Of a DNA stretch of 64,000 bases, positions 1 through 10,114 are shown in pieces (positions within the stretch are counted from its first letter, which is position 1; each line of letters opens with the position of its first letter). The notes under the pieces were generated by a model. The model was not told the DNA's origin. It made no database searches and saw only the letters and a program-made list of their open reading frames with translations. The position numbers were made by a program, and so were the translations under genes. This DNA is from Methylobacterium haplocladii (GTDB lineage: Bacteria > Pseudomonadota > Alphaproteobacteria > Rhizobiales > Beijerinckiaceae): contig NZ_BJZT01000008.1 of NCBI RefSeq assembly GCF_007992175.1, positions 1 through 64,000 of the forward strand, in the 5' to 3' direction.

Positions 1-655
1 ATCCAGCTCCTTCGATCCTGGCTGATCCTCTCAATCAGCCCGGTCCAAAGCCAGCCGGTCACGTCAGCCAATGAAACGTTTACCGTAGCGACCGGCACTC
101 GATGGAAGGCGCCTACCCGAGCATCCGCAATTAGTTGCGGAAATCTCTAGGCGAGAAGGCACGCACCGAACGCTTGGATGCACGGCTGGAACCCCTGTCC
201 GCGGCCTGTCCAAACCCCCTCGCGGACAAGATTTCGTACAAAGCGTACAAGCCAATTTTCAGCCAATTTCGGGGGCCTGCAAAAACTTCACATCCAAAAA
301 CACGGATGCGGGATACTGCCTGCTCGCCAAACACTTAGCCCCGATCAAACAGGAGAAGACAGATAGAAAAACAGACAGCACGACAGGGAGCCTCTGCGAT
401 ACGTCCACGAGCCCCCCTTCCGGGATGGCTGCTGCTACGCCAGCGAAGCCAGGCACCGTTTCAACGCAATCGGTTGCGCCTTCCGGAGAGTTCGATGTAG
501 CGGGCAGCGAGCGGTGCACAACCGTTCCTGGACACCGTCGCTACACAGGCGAAAAGGGAAACCGTCTGTCGTGCTCTCGGTGCTTCTCGGCAGTTGCAGC
601 GAGGAAAGAGCAGGAGTCCCTGGCTCCATAAATAATTGTGTTAGCAAGGAAAAAA
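1..655. other. Noncoding stretch left of tRNA-Thr
   Basis: No convincing gene is visible in these 655 bases. The short open frames present overlap one another on both strands, have no good ribosome binding sites and show no recognisable domain. Base composition is a little more AT-rich than the following genes. The stretch adjoins the 3' end of a tRNA gene, the usual position of an integrated element's edge, but no integrase or repeated tRNA tail is visible inside the window. Confidence 0.5.
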
Positions 656-731
656 TGGTGCCGCTTGAGGGATTCGAACCCCCGACCCCCTCATTACGAA
701 TGAGGTGCTCTACCAGCTGAGCTAAAGCGGC
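656..731 (-). tRNA. tRNA-Thr (anticodon CGT)
   Basis: The minus strand folds as a full cloverleaf. The 7-bp acceptor stem starts GCCGCTT and closes with AAGCGGC. The D arm contains AGCTGGTAGA, the anticodon stem is CCTCA/TGAGG around loop TTCGTAA, and the T arm contains GGTTCGAATCC. The anticodon CGT reads ACG, threonine. The terminal ACCA is encoded (positions 656-659), so CCA need not be added after transcription. It appears to be a single-gene transcript. Confidence 0.96.
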
Positions 732-946
732 CGAGCCGGTTCCAGCGCGTGGCCGATCCGTCTCGTGCGGGAAGGCTCATAGAGATCGGGCACGTCCTTG
801 GCAAGGCGAACGCGAGACCGCGCGTCGGCCACGGGCGAAGCAGTTCAGGCGTATGATAAGGCTTTCCGGACTCGTCCCGGCCGGACATCGGAGCCTGAAC
901 CGGCGTCCCGCATCATCCTCGCAACGCTGATCGCAGTCGACATTCG

Positions 947-1495
947 TCAGCCCCTCAGCGTGATCCGTGCGCCGGCAACACTGAAATCCCGCAACCGGGA
1001 CAGGAAAGACATCCCCAATAAATTCGTGCCGAGGAGCCCGCGCGGAATCACCACGGCCTCGACGTCGCGCACGGCAACGGGGCCGATCTGGAGGAGGCGA
1101 ATCCGGATGGGGGCGACACGCACCGGTCCGTTCGCGGTCATGACGACCTTCTTGAAATCGCCCGGGGCGACGGTGAGACCGAGGCTTTCTGCGTCCGCCT
1201 GACCGAAGGCGCAGAGCGTCGCGCCGGTATCGACCATCATCGACACGACGCGACCGTTGACGAGGGCGGTCGTGGTGTAGTGGCCGCTACGGTCGGCGTG
1301 CAGCGAGATCGCACCGGAAGACGTCGCCGCGACCGGCTGTGCCACGGTCGGCGGGGCCGCACCGGTTGCGGATCGCATGACGGCTCGGCCGCCGCCGACG
1401 ATCAGGCACATCGCCGCCACGCAGTAGGCGGCGTCTCGCAAACCCGTCACCGCCGCCCCCGCAAGCGTTTGCCACTCCGGATCGAAGGACCGCAT
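947..1495 (-). CDS. Retropepsin-like aspartic protease (TIGR02281 type)
   Basis: This is a membrane-anchored, single-domain aspartic protease of the retropepsin clan, found widely in alphaproteobacteria with unclear substrates. A hydrophobic segment near residues 20-35 probably anchors it in the inner membrane. The catalytic motif VDTGATLCAFG follows at about residue 84, and the C-terminal half carries the GLLGTNLLGMSFL segment typical of the family. I prefer the ATG at 1495 (182 residues); a TTG at 1594 would extend the frame without adding a domain. It faces away from the thiamine operon across the riboswitch leader. Confidence 0.75.
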   Translation of the reverse strand: MRSFDPEWQTLAGAAVTGLRDAAYCVAAMCLIVGGGRAVMRSATGAAPPTVAQPVAATSSGAISLHADRSGHYTTTALVNGRVVSMMVDTGATLCAFGQADAESLGLTVAPGDFKKVVMTANGPVRVAPIRIRLLQIGPVAVRDVEAVVIPRGLLGTNLLGMSFLSRLRDFSVAGARITLRG

Positions 1496-1647
1496 GGCGG
1501 TGGTGAACGGACCGTCTGCCGCAGCCCAGGATAGATGCCGATCGTGCTGGTTTCGCGGGTCTCGGTATCGGCACCGTTTGCCGGATCGCGACAATTGCGC
1601 GAACCGCGCAGGGGATTGACCGTGCGCGCATCCCGGCCCACATCAGG

Positions 1648-1756
1648 ATTCTTCCAGGGAGATCCCCGACAAGGGGCTGAGACACCGCTATCGCCATCCT
1701 CGGCAGCGCGGAAATCCTTCGAACCTGATCCGGCTCATACCGGCGTAGGGATTGGA
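1648..1756 (+). promoter_or_regulatory. TPP riboswitch (THI box)
   Basis: The conserved thiamine-pyrophosphate aptamer core is readable. AGGGAGATCCCC starts the element, GGGGCTGAGA follows at 1673-1682, and GAACCTGATCCGGCTCATAC continues into CGGCGTAGGG, ending near 1750. These match the pyrimidine- and pyrophosphate-sensing helices of the family. It lies about 80 bases before the preferred thiO start, so it probably represses the thiO-thiS-thiG-thiE operon when TPP is plentiful, through translation or termination control. Which of the two cannot be decided by eye. Confidence 0.95.
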
Positions 1757-1835
1757 CCGCGGGCGTCTCATCGAAGGACGCCCCAGCTTCACCGAAGCGC
1801 GGCACCTGATCCCTACGGGCAACCGTGGAGGCTTC

Positions 1836-3059
1836 GTGTCGGCTGTTCTGACGTCCCCGATCGGTCTTCGACGCGGCCTCGGCCTGCGACCGCGTGCGGC
1901 CGCGCTGCCGCAGCACTCCGACATCGTCGTGGTCGGCGGTGGATTGATCGGGCTGTCGATCGCCTGGCGGCTTGCCGGCGACGGCCGTTCGGTGACGGTG
2001 CTCGAGCGCGAGACCGTCGGCGCCGGGGCGAGCCTCGCCGCCACCGGCATGCTGGCGCCGGCCGCGGAGCACGAGCCGGGCTCCGATCTGCTCCTGCCGC
2101 TGGCTTTGGACAGCCTGTGCCGCTGGCCGGTGTTCCGGGACGCGCTTCAGCAAGCCTCCGGCGTCGACATCGACTACCGCGAGGAGGGCACATTGGTGCT
2201 CGCCATCGGCCGCGACGAAGTTGAACGGCTCCGCTTCCGGCACGACCTCCAGCGCCGCTCCGGCGTCGCCGCCGAATGGCTCGCCGGTGCCGAGGTCCGG
2301 GCACGCGAACCGCTGTTGCGACCGAACGTGACCGCCGGGATCTTCTGTCCGCTCGATGCCCAGGTCGATCCGCGCCTCGTGATGCTGGCGCTGGTGCGCG
2401 CCTGCGAAGCGGCCGGGGTGATGATTGTCGAGGATCTTGCCGCCGATGACGTCACCTATCGGGGCGGGCAGGCGTCCGGCATCGTGACGAACCGCGGTAC
2501 ACTGGCCGCCGAGACCGTGATCCTCGCGACAGGTGCCTGGAGCGGGGAGGGCGGTCTGCTGACGGATGCGCTCGGTCTGCCGGTGCGGCCGATCAAGGGA
2601 CAGTCGCTGGCGCTGAAGACCACGACGCGCACCGGCACCCTCGCGCACATGATCTGGACGGAGCAGATCCACATGGCACCGAAGGGCGACGGCTCGCTCA
2701 TCGTCGGCGCCACGGTGGAGGATTGCGGGTTTCGCGACGGCGTCACCGCGGGCGGGCTCTTCGCCCTGCTGGAGGGCGCACGCCGGGTTCTGCCGGGCGT
2801 CGAGGAGATGGAGGTCGAGGCCGTCTGGAGCGGCTTTCGCCCGACCTCCGACGATGATGCCCCCATTATCGACACGCTGCCGAACGGCCTCGTCGTCGCG
2901 ACAGGCCATCACCGCAACGGTTATCTGCTGGCTCCGTCGACGGCGGATGCGGTGGTCGCGTTGGTGGAGACGGGAACGGTTCCGGAGGTCTGCCGGGGCT
3001 TCGGCCTCGGCCGATTCGCTCAGACGAACAGCGGGCCGATGCGGAGAGCGAGCGCGTGA
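1836..3059 (+). CDS. thiO: Glycine oxidase ThiO
   Basis: FAD-dependent glycine oxidase, which oxidises glycine to the imine used to build the thiazole ring of thiamine. A DAO-type dinucleotide fold opens with GGGLIG at residues 34-39, and the C-terminal flavin-contact motif GHHRNGYLLAP lies at about residue 357. Length is 407 residues, near the family norm of about 370 with an N-terminal extension. The GTG at 1836 is chosen because GGAGG sits five bases before it; a TTG at 1752 would start inside the riboswitch. Its stop overlaps the thiS start, indicating translational coupling. Use of ThiO rather than ThiH implies an aerobic pathway. Confidence 0.93.
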   Translation: MSAVLTSPIGLRRGLGLRPRAAALPQHSDIVVVGGGLIGLSIAWRLAGDGRSVTVLERETVGAGASLAATGMLAPAAEHEPGSDLLLPLALDSLCRWPVFRDALQQASGVDIDYREEGTLVLAIGRDEVERLRFRHDLQRRSGVAAEWLAGAEVRAREPLLRPNVTAGIFCPLDAQVDPRLVMLALVRACEAAGVMIVEDLAADDVTYRGGQASGIVTNRGTLAAETVILATGAWSGEGGLLTDALGLPVRPIKGQSLALKTTTRTGTLAHMIWTEQIHMAPKGDGSLIVGATVEDCGFRDGVTAGGLFALLEGARRVLPGVEEMEVEAVWSGFRPTSDDDAPIIDTLPNGLVVATGHHRNGYLLAPSTADAVVALVETGTVPEVCRGFGLGRFAQTNSGPMRRASA

Positions 3060-3265
3060 GGCTGATCGTCAACGGCGAGCCCTGCGAGCGCGATGCTCGC
3101 GACGTCGCGGCGCTCTTCGCCATCGAGGCCGAGGCGCGCGCGTTGCCGACGGAGGGCATCGCCATCGCTCTGAACGGGCGCGTGGTGCGCAAGCCGAGTT
3201 GGCCGGAGACCCTGCTGAGCGAGGGCGACCGCATCGAGATCGTTCGCGCGATGCAAGGCGGCTGA
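3056..3265 (+). CDS. thiS: Sulfur carrier protein ThiS
   Basis: A 69-residue ubiquitin-fold sulfur carrier. It ends in the required Gly-Gly (sequence ...IVRAMQGG), whose terminal glycine is adenylated and converted to a thiocarboxylate that donates sulfur to ThiG. The GTG start at 3056 overlaps the thiO TGA by four bases. The gene lies 25 bases before thiG, so the two partners are made together. Size and ending fit the family; no oddities seen. Confidence 0.95.
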   Translation: MRLIVNGEPCERDARDVAALFAIEAEARALPTEGIAIALNGRVVRKPSWPETLLSEGDRIEIVRAMQGG

Positions 3266-3290
3266 ACAGAGGAAACCAAGGGGCTCCTTC

Positions 3291-4094
3291 ATGACCCGTC
3301 ACGACACGACGCTGACAGCGCAAGGCGATGACGATCTCCTCGAGATCGCAGGCCAGAAGCTGACCTCGCGTCTGTTCATCGGCACGGCCGGCTATCCGAG
3401 TCAGGGGATCATGGCGGACGCGGTGCGCGCCTCCGGCGCCGAGGTCGTCACTGTCTCGATCCGGCGCGTCTCGCTGCAGGGCCACGGCTCCGACACGTTC
3501 CAGAAGCTGAAGGGTGCCCGTTTCCTGCCGAACACCGCCGGCTGCGAGACGGCGCGCGACGCGATCATGACGGCGGAACTCGCCCGCGAAGCCCTCGACA
3601 CCACCTGGATCAAGGTCGAGGTCATCGGTAATCGCGAGACCCTCTATCCCGATGTCGTCGAGCTGATGGTTGCCTGCCGTCATCTCGTCGACGACGGCTT
3701 CACGGTGCTGCCCTACTGCAACGACGATCCGGTAATCTGCGAGCGGCTTGCCGACATGGGCTGCGCCGCCGTGATGCCGATGGGTTCGCTGATCGGCTCC
3801 GGTATGGGGGTGGCCAATCCGGCCAATCTCGAACTGATCTGCCGCCGTTCCCCGGTGCCGGTCGTCGTCGATGCCGGCATCGGCACGGCCTCCGACGCAG
3901 TGATCGCCATGGAACTCGGGGCGGCGGCCTGCCTGATCAACACGGCCGTGGCGAAGGCGGACGATCCGGTGCGGATGGCCGCCGCCATGCGCCACGCGGT
4001 TGCGGCCGGGCGGCTGGCGCATCTCGCCGGACGCATTCCCCGCCGGGGCCGAGCCGAGCCGTCGAGCCCGCAGCTCGGCCTCGTCGGGTCTTGA
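3291..4094 (+). CDS. thiG: Thiazole synthase ThiG
   Basis: TIM-barrel enzyme that joins deoxyxylulose phosphate, dehydroglycine and ThiS thiocarboxylate into the thiazole phosphate of thiamine. The Schiff-base lysine is K108 within [10 protein letters not shown]. The phosphate-binding end shows [10 protein letters not shown] and [13 protein letters not shown]. Length is 267 residues, as usual. The final bases overlap the thiE start by four, so translation is probably coupled. It is the third gene of the riboswitch-controlled operon. Confidence 0.96.
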   Translation: MTRHDTTLTAQGDDDLLEIAGQKLTSRLFIGTAGYPSQGIMADAVRASGAEVVTVSIRRVSLQGHGSDTFQKLKGARFLPNTAGCETARDAIMTAELAREALDTTWIKVEVIGNRETLYPDVVELMVACRHLVDDGFTVLPYCNDDPVICERLADMGCAAVMPMGSLIGSGMGVANPANLELICRRSPVPVVVDAGIGTASDAVIAMELGAAACLINTAVAKADDPVRMAAAMRHAVAAGRLAHLAGRIPRRGRAEPSSPQLGLVGS

Positions 4095-4861
4095 TCCCGT
4101 CATTGCTGCTCGTCGTCACCGACCGGCACGGGTCGGCGCGGCCGCTCGTGGAGACCGTCCGCGCGGTGCTCGACGGCGGTGCTCGCTGGATCTGGTTTCG
4201 CGACAAGGATCTGGAGCCGGCGGCACGACGGAATCTGGCGCTGGAACTGCTCCCCCTCGTGCATGGGGCCGGCGGCTGGCTGACGATCGGCGGCGACGCT
4301 GTGCTAGCTGCCGAGATCGGCGCGGATGGGGTTCATCTCGGCGCCGAGCATTTGGACCTCATGCCAAAACCGGCCGATGAGTACGGCGATCGCGCGCCGA
4401 ACCCTGAGCCGTCATTGCGAGGCGAAGCCGAAGCAATCCAGGGCCAATGCTCCGAAGCCAGCGTGTTGGCCCTGGATTGCTTCTCTGCGCTCGCAATGAC
4501 GGCGGGGGCTCTCGGGACGCGTGCGAGACAGGCGGAGCCACCGCTGATCGGCCTGTCCGCTCACAGCCTCGGCGATGTCCGCCGGGCGGCCCAGGCTGAT
4601 GCGACCTACACGACGCTGAGCCCAGTCTTTTCGACGGCGAGCAAACCTGGCTATGGTCCGGCCCTCGGGCTCGACGCATTGCACGCAGCTGCTGCCATCG
4701 GCCTACCCCTCATCGCCCTCGGCGGCATCGCGCCCGAGCATGCAGCGGCCTGCCGCAAGGCCGGCGCCGCAGGCATCGCGGTGATGGGTGGGATCATGCG
4801 GGCGGCCGACCCGGCCGTCGCAACGCGGCGCTATCTGAAGGCGCTGGGCGCGTCTACTTGA
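4091..4861 (+). CDS. thiE: Thiamine-phosphate synthase ThiE carrying a REP-derived insert
   Basis: Couples hydroxymethylpyrimidine diphosphate and thiazole phosphate to thiamine phosphate. Family motifs are present in order: VTDR near the start, [40 protein letters not shown] and [10 protein letters not shown]. At 256 residues it is about 40 longer than typical ThiE. The extra length sits in the loop between the DGVHLG and IGLSAHS motifs, where residues 107-138 are encoded exactly by a 94-base palindromic repeat. The reading frame is kept and the catalytic motifs are intact, so the enzyme is probably functional. Its last eight bases overlap the convergent GlcG-like gene. Confidence 0.93.
   Translation: MIPSLLLVVTDRHGSARPLVETVRAVLDGGARWIWFRDKDLEPAARRNLALELLPLVHGAGGWLTIGGDAVLAAEIGADGVHLGAEHLDLMPKPADEYGDRAPNPEPSLRGEAEAIQGQCSEASVLALDCFSALAMTAGALGTRARQAEPPLIGLSAHSLGDVRRAAQADATYTTLSPVFSTASKPGYGPALGLDALHAAAAIGLPLIALGGIAPEHAAACRKAGAAGIAVMGGIMRAADPAVATRRYLKALGAST
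4409..4502. repeat. REP-like palindromic repeat inside thiE
   Basis: A 94-base imperfect palindrome bounded by CCGTCATTGCGAG and its inverse CTCGCAATGACGG. The inner arms are GAAGCAATCCAGGGCCAA and TTGGCCCTGGATTGCTTC, with a short central loop. It looks like the intergenic palindromes common in alphaproteobacterial genomes. Here it lies wholly within the thiE reading frame and is translated as 32 residues (codons 107 to part of 138). A diverged second copy is at 7281-7373. Confidence 0.9.
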
Positions 4862-5375
4862 GCGCGTCGATGCCGGCTTGGCAGACCACCACGTCCTGAT
4901 CGCTGGTCCCGCCGGAGCAGCCGACGGCGCCGATCAGCCTGCCGTCGACGATCAGGGGGATGCCGCCGGGCGAGGCGGCAAGGTCCGGATCGAGCGTGCC
5001 ATAGATCGGCGGCCCCTTGCCGTAGGCCTCGAAGAACACCCGCGTCTCTCTCCGCCAGCGCGCGGCCGTCCGTGCCTTCCGCTGCGAGACGCCGACGGAG
5101 GCGAGTTGCGCCCCGTCCATGCGGGCGAAATGAACCAGGTCGCCATGCGTATCGACGACGGCGATGTTCATCGGCCAGCCACGCTTCTCCGCTTCCGCCT
5201 GTGCGGCCGACACGATCTTTCGGGCCTGTTCGAGGCCGAGAGGCGCGCCGTAGGCGACGCCAAACGGGACTTTTTCCGGGAGGTTGGGCGGCGCCGGCGC
5301 CGGCTGCTGGGCACAGACCGGGCTCATGCCGAGCGCGAGCGCGGCGGAAGCGGCGGCGAGACGAATGGGGCGCAT
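4854..5375 (-). CDS. Exported GlcG/HbpS-family protein (DUF336)
   Basis: A 173-residue protein with a clear Sec signal peptide (residues 1-22, ending VCAQ). The mature part is of the GlcG/HbpS (DUF336) type, with QARKIVSAAQAEAEKRGWP followed by INIAVVD-like strand residues and the GGIPLIVDG and IGAVGCSGG turns. Members bind haem or small ligands and their exact role is often unknown; a periplasmic location follows from the signal peptide. It is convergent with thiE and overlaps its end by eight bases. No operon partner is visible. Confidence 0.8.
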   Translation of the reverse strand: MRPIRLAAASAALALGMSPVCAQQPAPAPPNLPEKVPFGVAYGAPLGLEQARKIVSAAQAEAEKRGWPMNIAVVDTHGDLVHFARMDGAQLASVGVSQRKARTAARWRRETRVFFEAYGKGPPIYGTLDPDLAASPGGIPLIVDGRLIGAVGCSGGTSDQDVVVCQAGIDALK

Positions 5376-5558
5376 GGTGTTTCCTCGTGCCGAGGCCTTC
5401 GTGGGCCTCTCGCTGAGAATCTAGGTATGGCCGGGACGCATTCCGGCCAGCCGGAGAAAATCACCCCGCCCTATGGCGCTGGGGCGCGACGCGTATAGAA
5501 CCCCTTCCAATCCCGATCCTTTCCAGCGCGCCGGCATCGGGCCGGACACGGACGCCGT

Positions 5559-6365
5559 ATGATCAACTCTCCCCTCATGACCGTGATGGTCGACGCCGTG
5601 CGCAAGGCCGCCCGGGGCCTCAAGCGCGACTTCGGCGAGGTCGAGAATCTGCAGGTCTCGCGCAAGGGTCCGGGCAACTTCGTCTCGGCCGCCGATCGCA
5701 AGGCCGAAGAGGTAGTTCGCGATGCGCTGATGAAGGCGCGCCCCGGGTACGGTCTGGTGCTGGAAGAGGACGGCATCATCGAGGGGTCCGACAAGAGCCA
5801 CACGTGGCATGTCGATCCGCTCGACGGCACCACGAACTTCCTGCACGGCATTCCGCATTTCGCGATCTCGGTCGGGCTCGAGCGCGACGGCATGATCGTC
5901 GCCGGTGTCATCTACGATCCGATCAAGGACGAGCTGTTCATGGCGGAGCGCGGCAAGGGCGCCTACCTGAACAACCGCCGCCTGCGTGTCTCGGGCCGCT
6001 CGGAACTGGCCGACGCCCTCGTCGCCTATGGCTCGCCCTATCTCGGCCGCGGCGACCCGCATCGCCTGCTGAAGGAAGTCGCGGCCGTGATGGCCGTGAC
6101 GGGCGGTGCGCGGCGGTTCGGCTCGGCGGCCCTCGATCTCGCCTACGTCGCCTGTGGCCGCAGCGATTTCTACTGGGAGCGCGACATCAACTCCTGGGAC
6201 ATCGCGGCCGGGATCATCCTGGTGCGCGAGGCCGGCGGTTTCGCCACCAACGCCGACGGCGGCGCAGAGCCGCTTGCCGCCAAGACGGCTGCGAAGTCGG
6301 TCGCGGCCGGCAACGAAGTGCTGCACCGCGAACTGATCGGTATCCTCAGGAAGGCGAACGCGTAG
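5559..6365 (+). CDS. suhB: Inositol monophosphatase family protein
   Basis: A Mg-dependent sugar/inositol phosphatase of the SuhB family, 268 residues. Metal ligands are visible: EED at residues 69-71, the signature VDPLDGTTNF at 85-94 (D86 and D89), and the second signature INSWDIAAG near residue 210. In bacteria such proteins hydrolyse myo-inositol-1-phosphate and can also bind the transcription antitermination complex. The ATG at 5559 gives the normal N terminus. It stands alone between two oppositely oriented or unrelated genes. Confidence 0.9.
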   Translation: MINSPLMTVMVDAVRKAARGLKRDFGEVENLQVSRKGPGNFVSAADRKAEEVVRDALMKARPGYGLVLEEDGIIEGSDKSHTWHVDPLDGTTNFLHGIPHFAISVGLERDGMIVAGVIYDPIKDELFMAERGKGAYLNNRRLRVSGRSELADALVAYGSPYLGRGDPHRLLKEVAAVMAVTGGARRFGSAALDLAYVACGRSDFYWERDINSWDIAAGIILVREAGGFATNADGGAEPLAAKTAAKSVAAGNEVLHRELIGILRKANA

Positions 6366-6422
6366 GCTGTATCGAATAGAGAGCCGGTTCGTGGTGACGG
6401 ATCGGTCAGCACCGGAGCCACC

Positions 6423-6659
6423 ATGCCGAGCCGTTTCGCGCTAACTGCCTTCCTTGCCCTCGTTGTTGCGCTGCCGCTGGGAGCGGCCGTGCCTGCAGCT
6501 GCGCAAGGCCCGGCGCAATCCTACCTTTTCGGCGAGAAGCGGTTTCGGAACACCTGTAGACCACCGCTGAAATACGCCGCCGGCGCCTGCGTTCGGCGCT
6601 GCCCCGCCGGCTACGACAGCCTCGGCGGCTACTGCCGCTTCCGATCCATGAGGCGTTAG
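6423..6659 (+). CDS. Small secreted cysteine-containing protein
   Basis: A 78-residue protein of unknown function. A strong signal peptide covers residues 1-28 (ending AAAQG). The mature part of about 50 residues is basic and has four cysteines in the pattern C-x(10)-C-x(3)-C-x(9)-C, around CRPPLKYAAGACVRRC. This suggests a disulfide-bonded periplasmic or secreted miniprotein. The segment CPAGYDSLGGYC is reminiscent of other small alphaproteobacterial proteins. Codon use fits the host. Confidence 0.65.
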   Translation: MPSRFALTAFLALVVALPLGAAVPAAAQGPAQSYLFGEKRFRNTCRPPLKYAAGACVRRCPAGYDSLGGYCRFRSMRR

Positions 6660-6700
6660 CGGCGCTCTGGCGCCGGACCTCCCGTTTGCCTTAAACGGCG

Positions 6701-7276
6701 ATGCGAACTCCAGATGAAGAGCCGTGCCGCATGGAAGCCCGCCGTCACATCGCGCTGAAAGACTCGATCCGCTCGATCCCGGATTATCCGAAGCCGGGCA
6801 TCATCTTTCGCGACATCACCACCCTGCTGAGCGATCCGCGCGCGTTCCGGCGTGCCGTGGACTCGCTGGTCCATCCCTATGCGGGCGGCCGGATCGACCA
6901 AGTGGCGGGGATCGAGGCGCGGGGCTTCATCCTCGGCGGTGCGGTGGCGCACCAGCTCTCGTCGGGTTTCGTGCCGATCCGCAAGAAGGGCAAGCTGCCA
7001 CACACCAAGGTCTCGCTCGCCTACGCGCTGGAATACGGCACCGACGAGATCGAGATCCACGTCGACGCGATCAAGCCGGGGGACAAGGTCCTTCTGGTCG
7101 ACGACCTCATCGCCACCGGCGGCACCGCCACGGCAGCCGTGAACCTGCTGCGCCAGCTCGGCGCGGAGGTGGTGGCCGCCTGCTTCGTGATCGACCTGCC
7201 GGAGATCGGCGGTGCGCAGAAATTGCGCGACCTCGGCGTTCCGGTGCGTACGCTGATGGAATTCGACGGGCACTGA
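6701..7276 (+). CDS. apt: Adenine phosphoribosyltransferase
   Basis: Salvages adenine by making AMP from adenine and PRPP. The PRPP-binding loop [17 protein letters not shown] is at about residues 128-144, and the family N-terminal motif [15 protein letters not shown] lies upstream. From 6701 the protein has 191 residues; the ATG at 6731 would give 181, closer to the usual length, so the first ten residues are uncertain. The gene ends four bases before a REP-like palindrome that may act as its transcript end against convergent purQ. Confidence 0.95.
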   Translation: MRTPDEEPCRMEARRHIALKDSIRSIPDYPKPGIIFRDITTLLSDPRAFRRAVDSLVHPYAGGRIDQVAGIEARGFILGGAVAHQLSSGFVPIRKKGKLPHTKVSLAYALEYGTDEIEIHVDAIKPGDKVLLVDDLIATGGTATAAVNLLRQLGAEVVAACFVIDLPEIGGAQKLRDLGVPVRTLMEFDGH

Positions 7277-7280
7277 TCCG

Positions 7281-7373
7281 CCGCCATTGCGCGGCGAAGC
7301 CTAAGCGATCCAGGCCGACGCCCTGACGGTGCGAATGCGGTTCTGGATGGCTTCGCTACGCTCGCAAAGACGA
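7281..7373. repeat. REP-like palindrome between apt and purQ
   Basis: A diverged copy of the thiE repeat filling the gap between two convergent genes. The left arm CCATTGCGCGGCGAAGCC and right arm GCTACGCTCGCAAAGACG match the other copy, with inner arms around GATCCAGG and TTCTGGATGG. It is less perfectly paired than the thiE copy. In this position it may form a hairpin that ends or stabilises both messages. Confidence 0.75.
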
Positions 7374-7380
7374 TGACCGG

Positions 7381-8061
7381 TCAGGCCGCGAGGCTCTCGA
7401 ACAGGCCTCGGCCATCCGTCCCGCCGATCAGGTCTTCGACGAAGTTTTCGGGGTGGGGCATCATCCCCAAGACGTTGAGCTTGTCGGAGTAGATACCGGC
7501 GATGGAGTTGAGCGAGCCGTTTCGGTTCGCATCCACCGTCAGCTCGCCCGCGGCGTCGCTGTAGCGGAACGCGACGCGGCCCTCGCCTTCGAGTCGTGTG
7601 ATGGTCTCCGCGTCGGCGAAGTAGTTGCCCTCGCCATGCGCGACGCAGACGTCGATGACCTGATGCCTCGCATAGGATCGCGTGAAGCACGTATCCGTCC
7701 GCTCCACACGCAGCATCTGACGGTGGCAGATGAAGCGGCGGTCGACGTTGCGCATCAGCACGCCGGGCAGCAATCCGGATTCGCACAGGATCTGGAATCC
7801 GTTGCAGATCCCGAGCACGAGACCGCCGCGAGCGGCATGCGCCCGCACCGCATTCATCGCCGCCGCTCGGCCGGCGATGGCGCCGCAGCGCAGATAGTCC
7901 CCATATGAGAAGCCGCCCGGCAGCACCGCGAGATCCGTGCCTGCCGGCAGTTCGCCGTCCGCGTGCCAGACTGTCACCACTTCGGCACCGGCGAGCCTCA
8001 GTGCGCGCGTGACATCGGCATCGCGATTGGAGCCGGGGAAGACGACGACGGCCGCGCGCAT
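7381..8061 (-). CDS. purQ: Phosphoribosylformylglycinamidine synthase subunit PurQ
   Basis: Glutaminase subunit of the small-type FGAM synthase of purine synthesis; it passes ammonia to PurL with PurS as bridge. The nucleophile is C86 in LGICNGFQ, and the partner residues lie in GMMPHPE near residue 196. It has 226 residues, as expected. Its start overlaps the purS stop by one base, so the pair is translationally coupled. purL is not in the window. Confidence 0.96.
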   Translation of the reverse strand: MRAAVVVFPGSNRDADVTRALRLAGAEVVTVWHADGELPAGTDLAVLPGGFSYGDYLRCGAIAGRAAAMNAVRAHAARGGLVLGICNGFQILCESGLLPGVLMRNVDRRFICHRQMLRVERTDTCFTRSYARHQVIDVCVAHGEGNYFADAETITRLEGEGRVAFRYSDAAGELTVDANRNGSLNSIAGIYSDKLNVLGMMPHPENFVEDLIGGTDGRGLFESLAA

Positions 8062-8303
8062 CAGGCGATCTCGATCGAGTAGTCTTCGACCACCGTGTTC
8101 GCCAGAAGCTTCTCGCAGGCAGTCTTCAGCGTGTTCTCGGCCTGGGCCGGGTCGTCGCCCTTGATCTCGACGTCGAACACTTTGCCCTGGCGAACGCTTC
8201 CGACGTCCTGAATACCAAAAGATTTCAGAGCGGCCTCGATGGCCTTACCCTGGGGGTCCAGGACACCGGTTTTCAGGGTGACGACGATACGGGCCTTGAT
8301 CAT
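8061..8303 (-). CDS. purS: Phosphoribosylformylglycinamidine synthase subunit PurS
   Basis: An 80-residue structural subunit joining PurQ and PurL in the FGAM synthase complex. Typical features are the N-terminal strand IKARIVVTLKTGVLDPQG and the motif ALKSFGIQDVGSVRQGK. Length and pairing with purQ are standard. It is the first gene of the two-gene transcript; the 135-base gap to guaA holds no other gene. Confidence 0.96.
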   Translation of the reverse strand: MIKARIVVTLKTGVLDPQGKAIEAALKSFGIQDVGSVRQGKVFDVEIKGDDPAQAENTLKTACEKLLANTVVEDYSIEIA

Positions 8304-8438
8304 GGGAGCTCTTGGCGTTCCGGGACGATCGTGCCCCCTCCTTAAGCGTTCGACCGCGAGCCGGAAAGGGAGGATTCGCGCAGCATACAGGAGCGGACGG
8401 CTTGGAGGTCAGGTCGATCCAGCGACGCTGGCGATGAC

Positions 8439-10010
<1,572 letters not shown>

Positions 10011-10114
10011 GCAGCCTCGGGCGTGTCGGCGACCGGGTTAGACGACGGCTCGGAGCGGCGCAACGCGCTCGCCTGCACGGACCGCATGCGGATCCGTCCG
10101 GCTGGGGATGGTTT

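Noticed and set aside
425-631. 68-residue ORF left of tRNA-Thr
   Set aside because: No ribosome binding site, no domain and overlapping frames on both strands.
1752-1835. TTG-started extension of thiO overlapping the riboswitch
   Set aside because: The extra 28 residues come from aptamer sequence, while a GTG with a perfect GGAGG lies at 1836.
1287-2912. Long minus-strand ORF of 541 codons opposite thiO
   Set aside because: Arg/Gly/Ala-rich shadow of thiO in high-GC DNA; no family motif.
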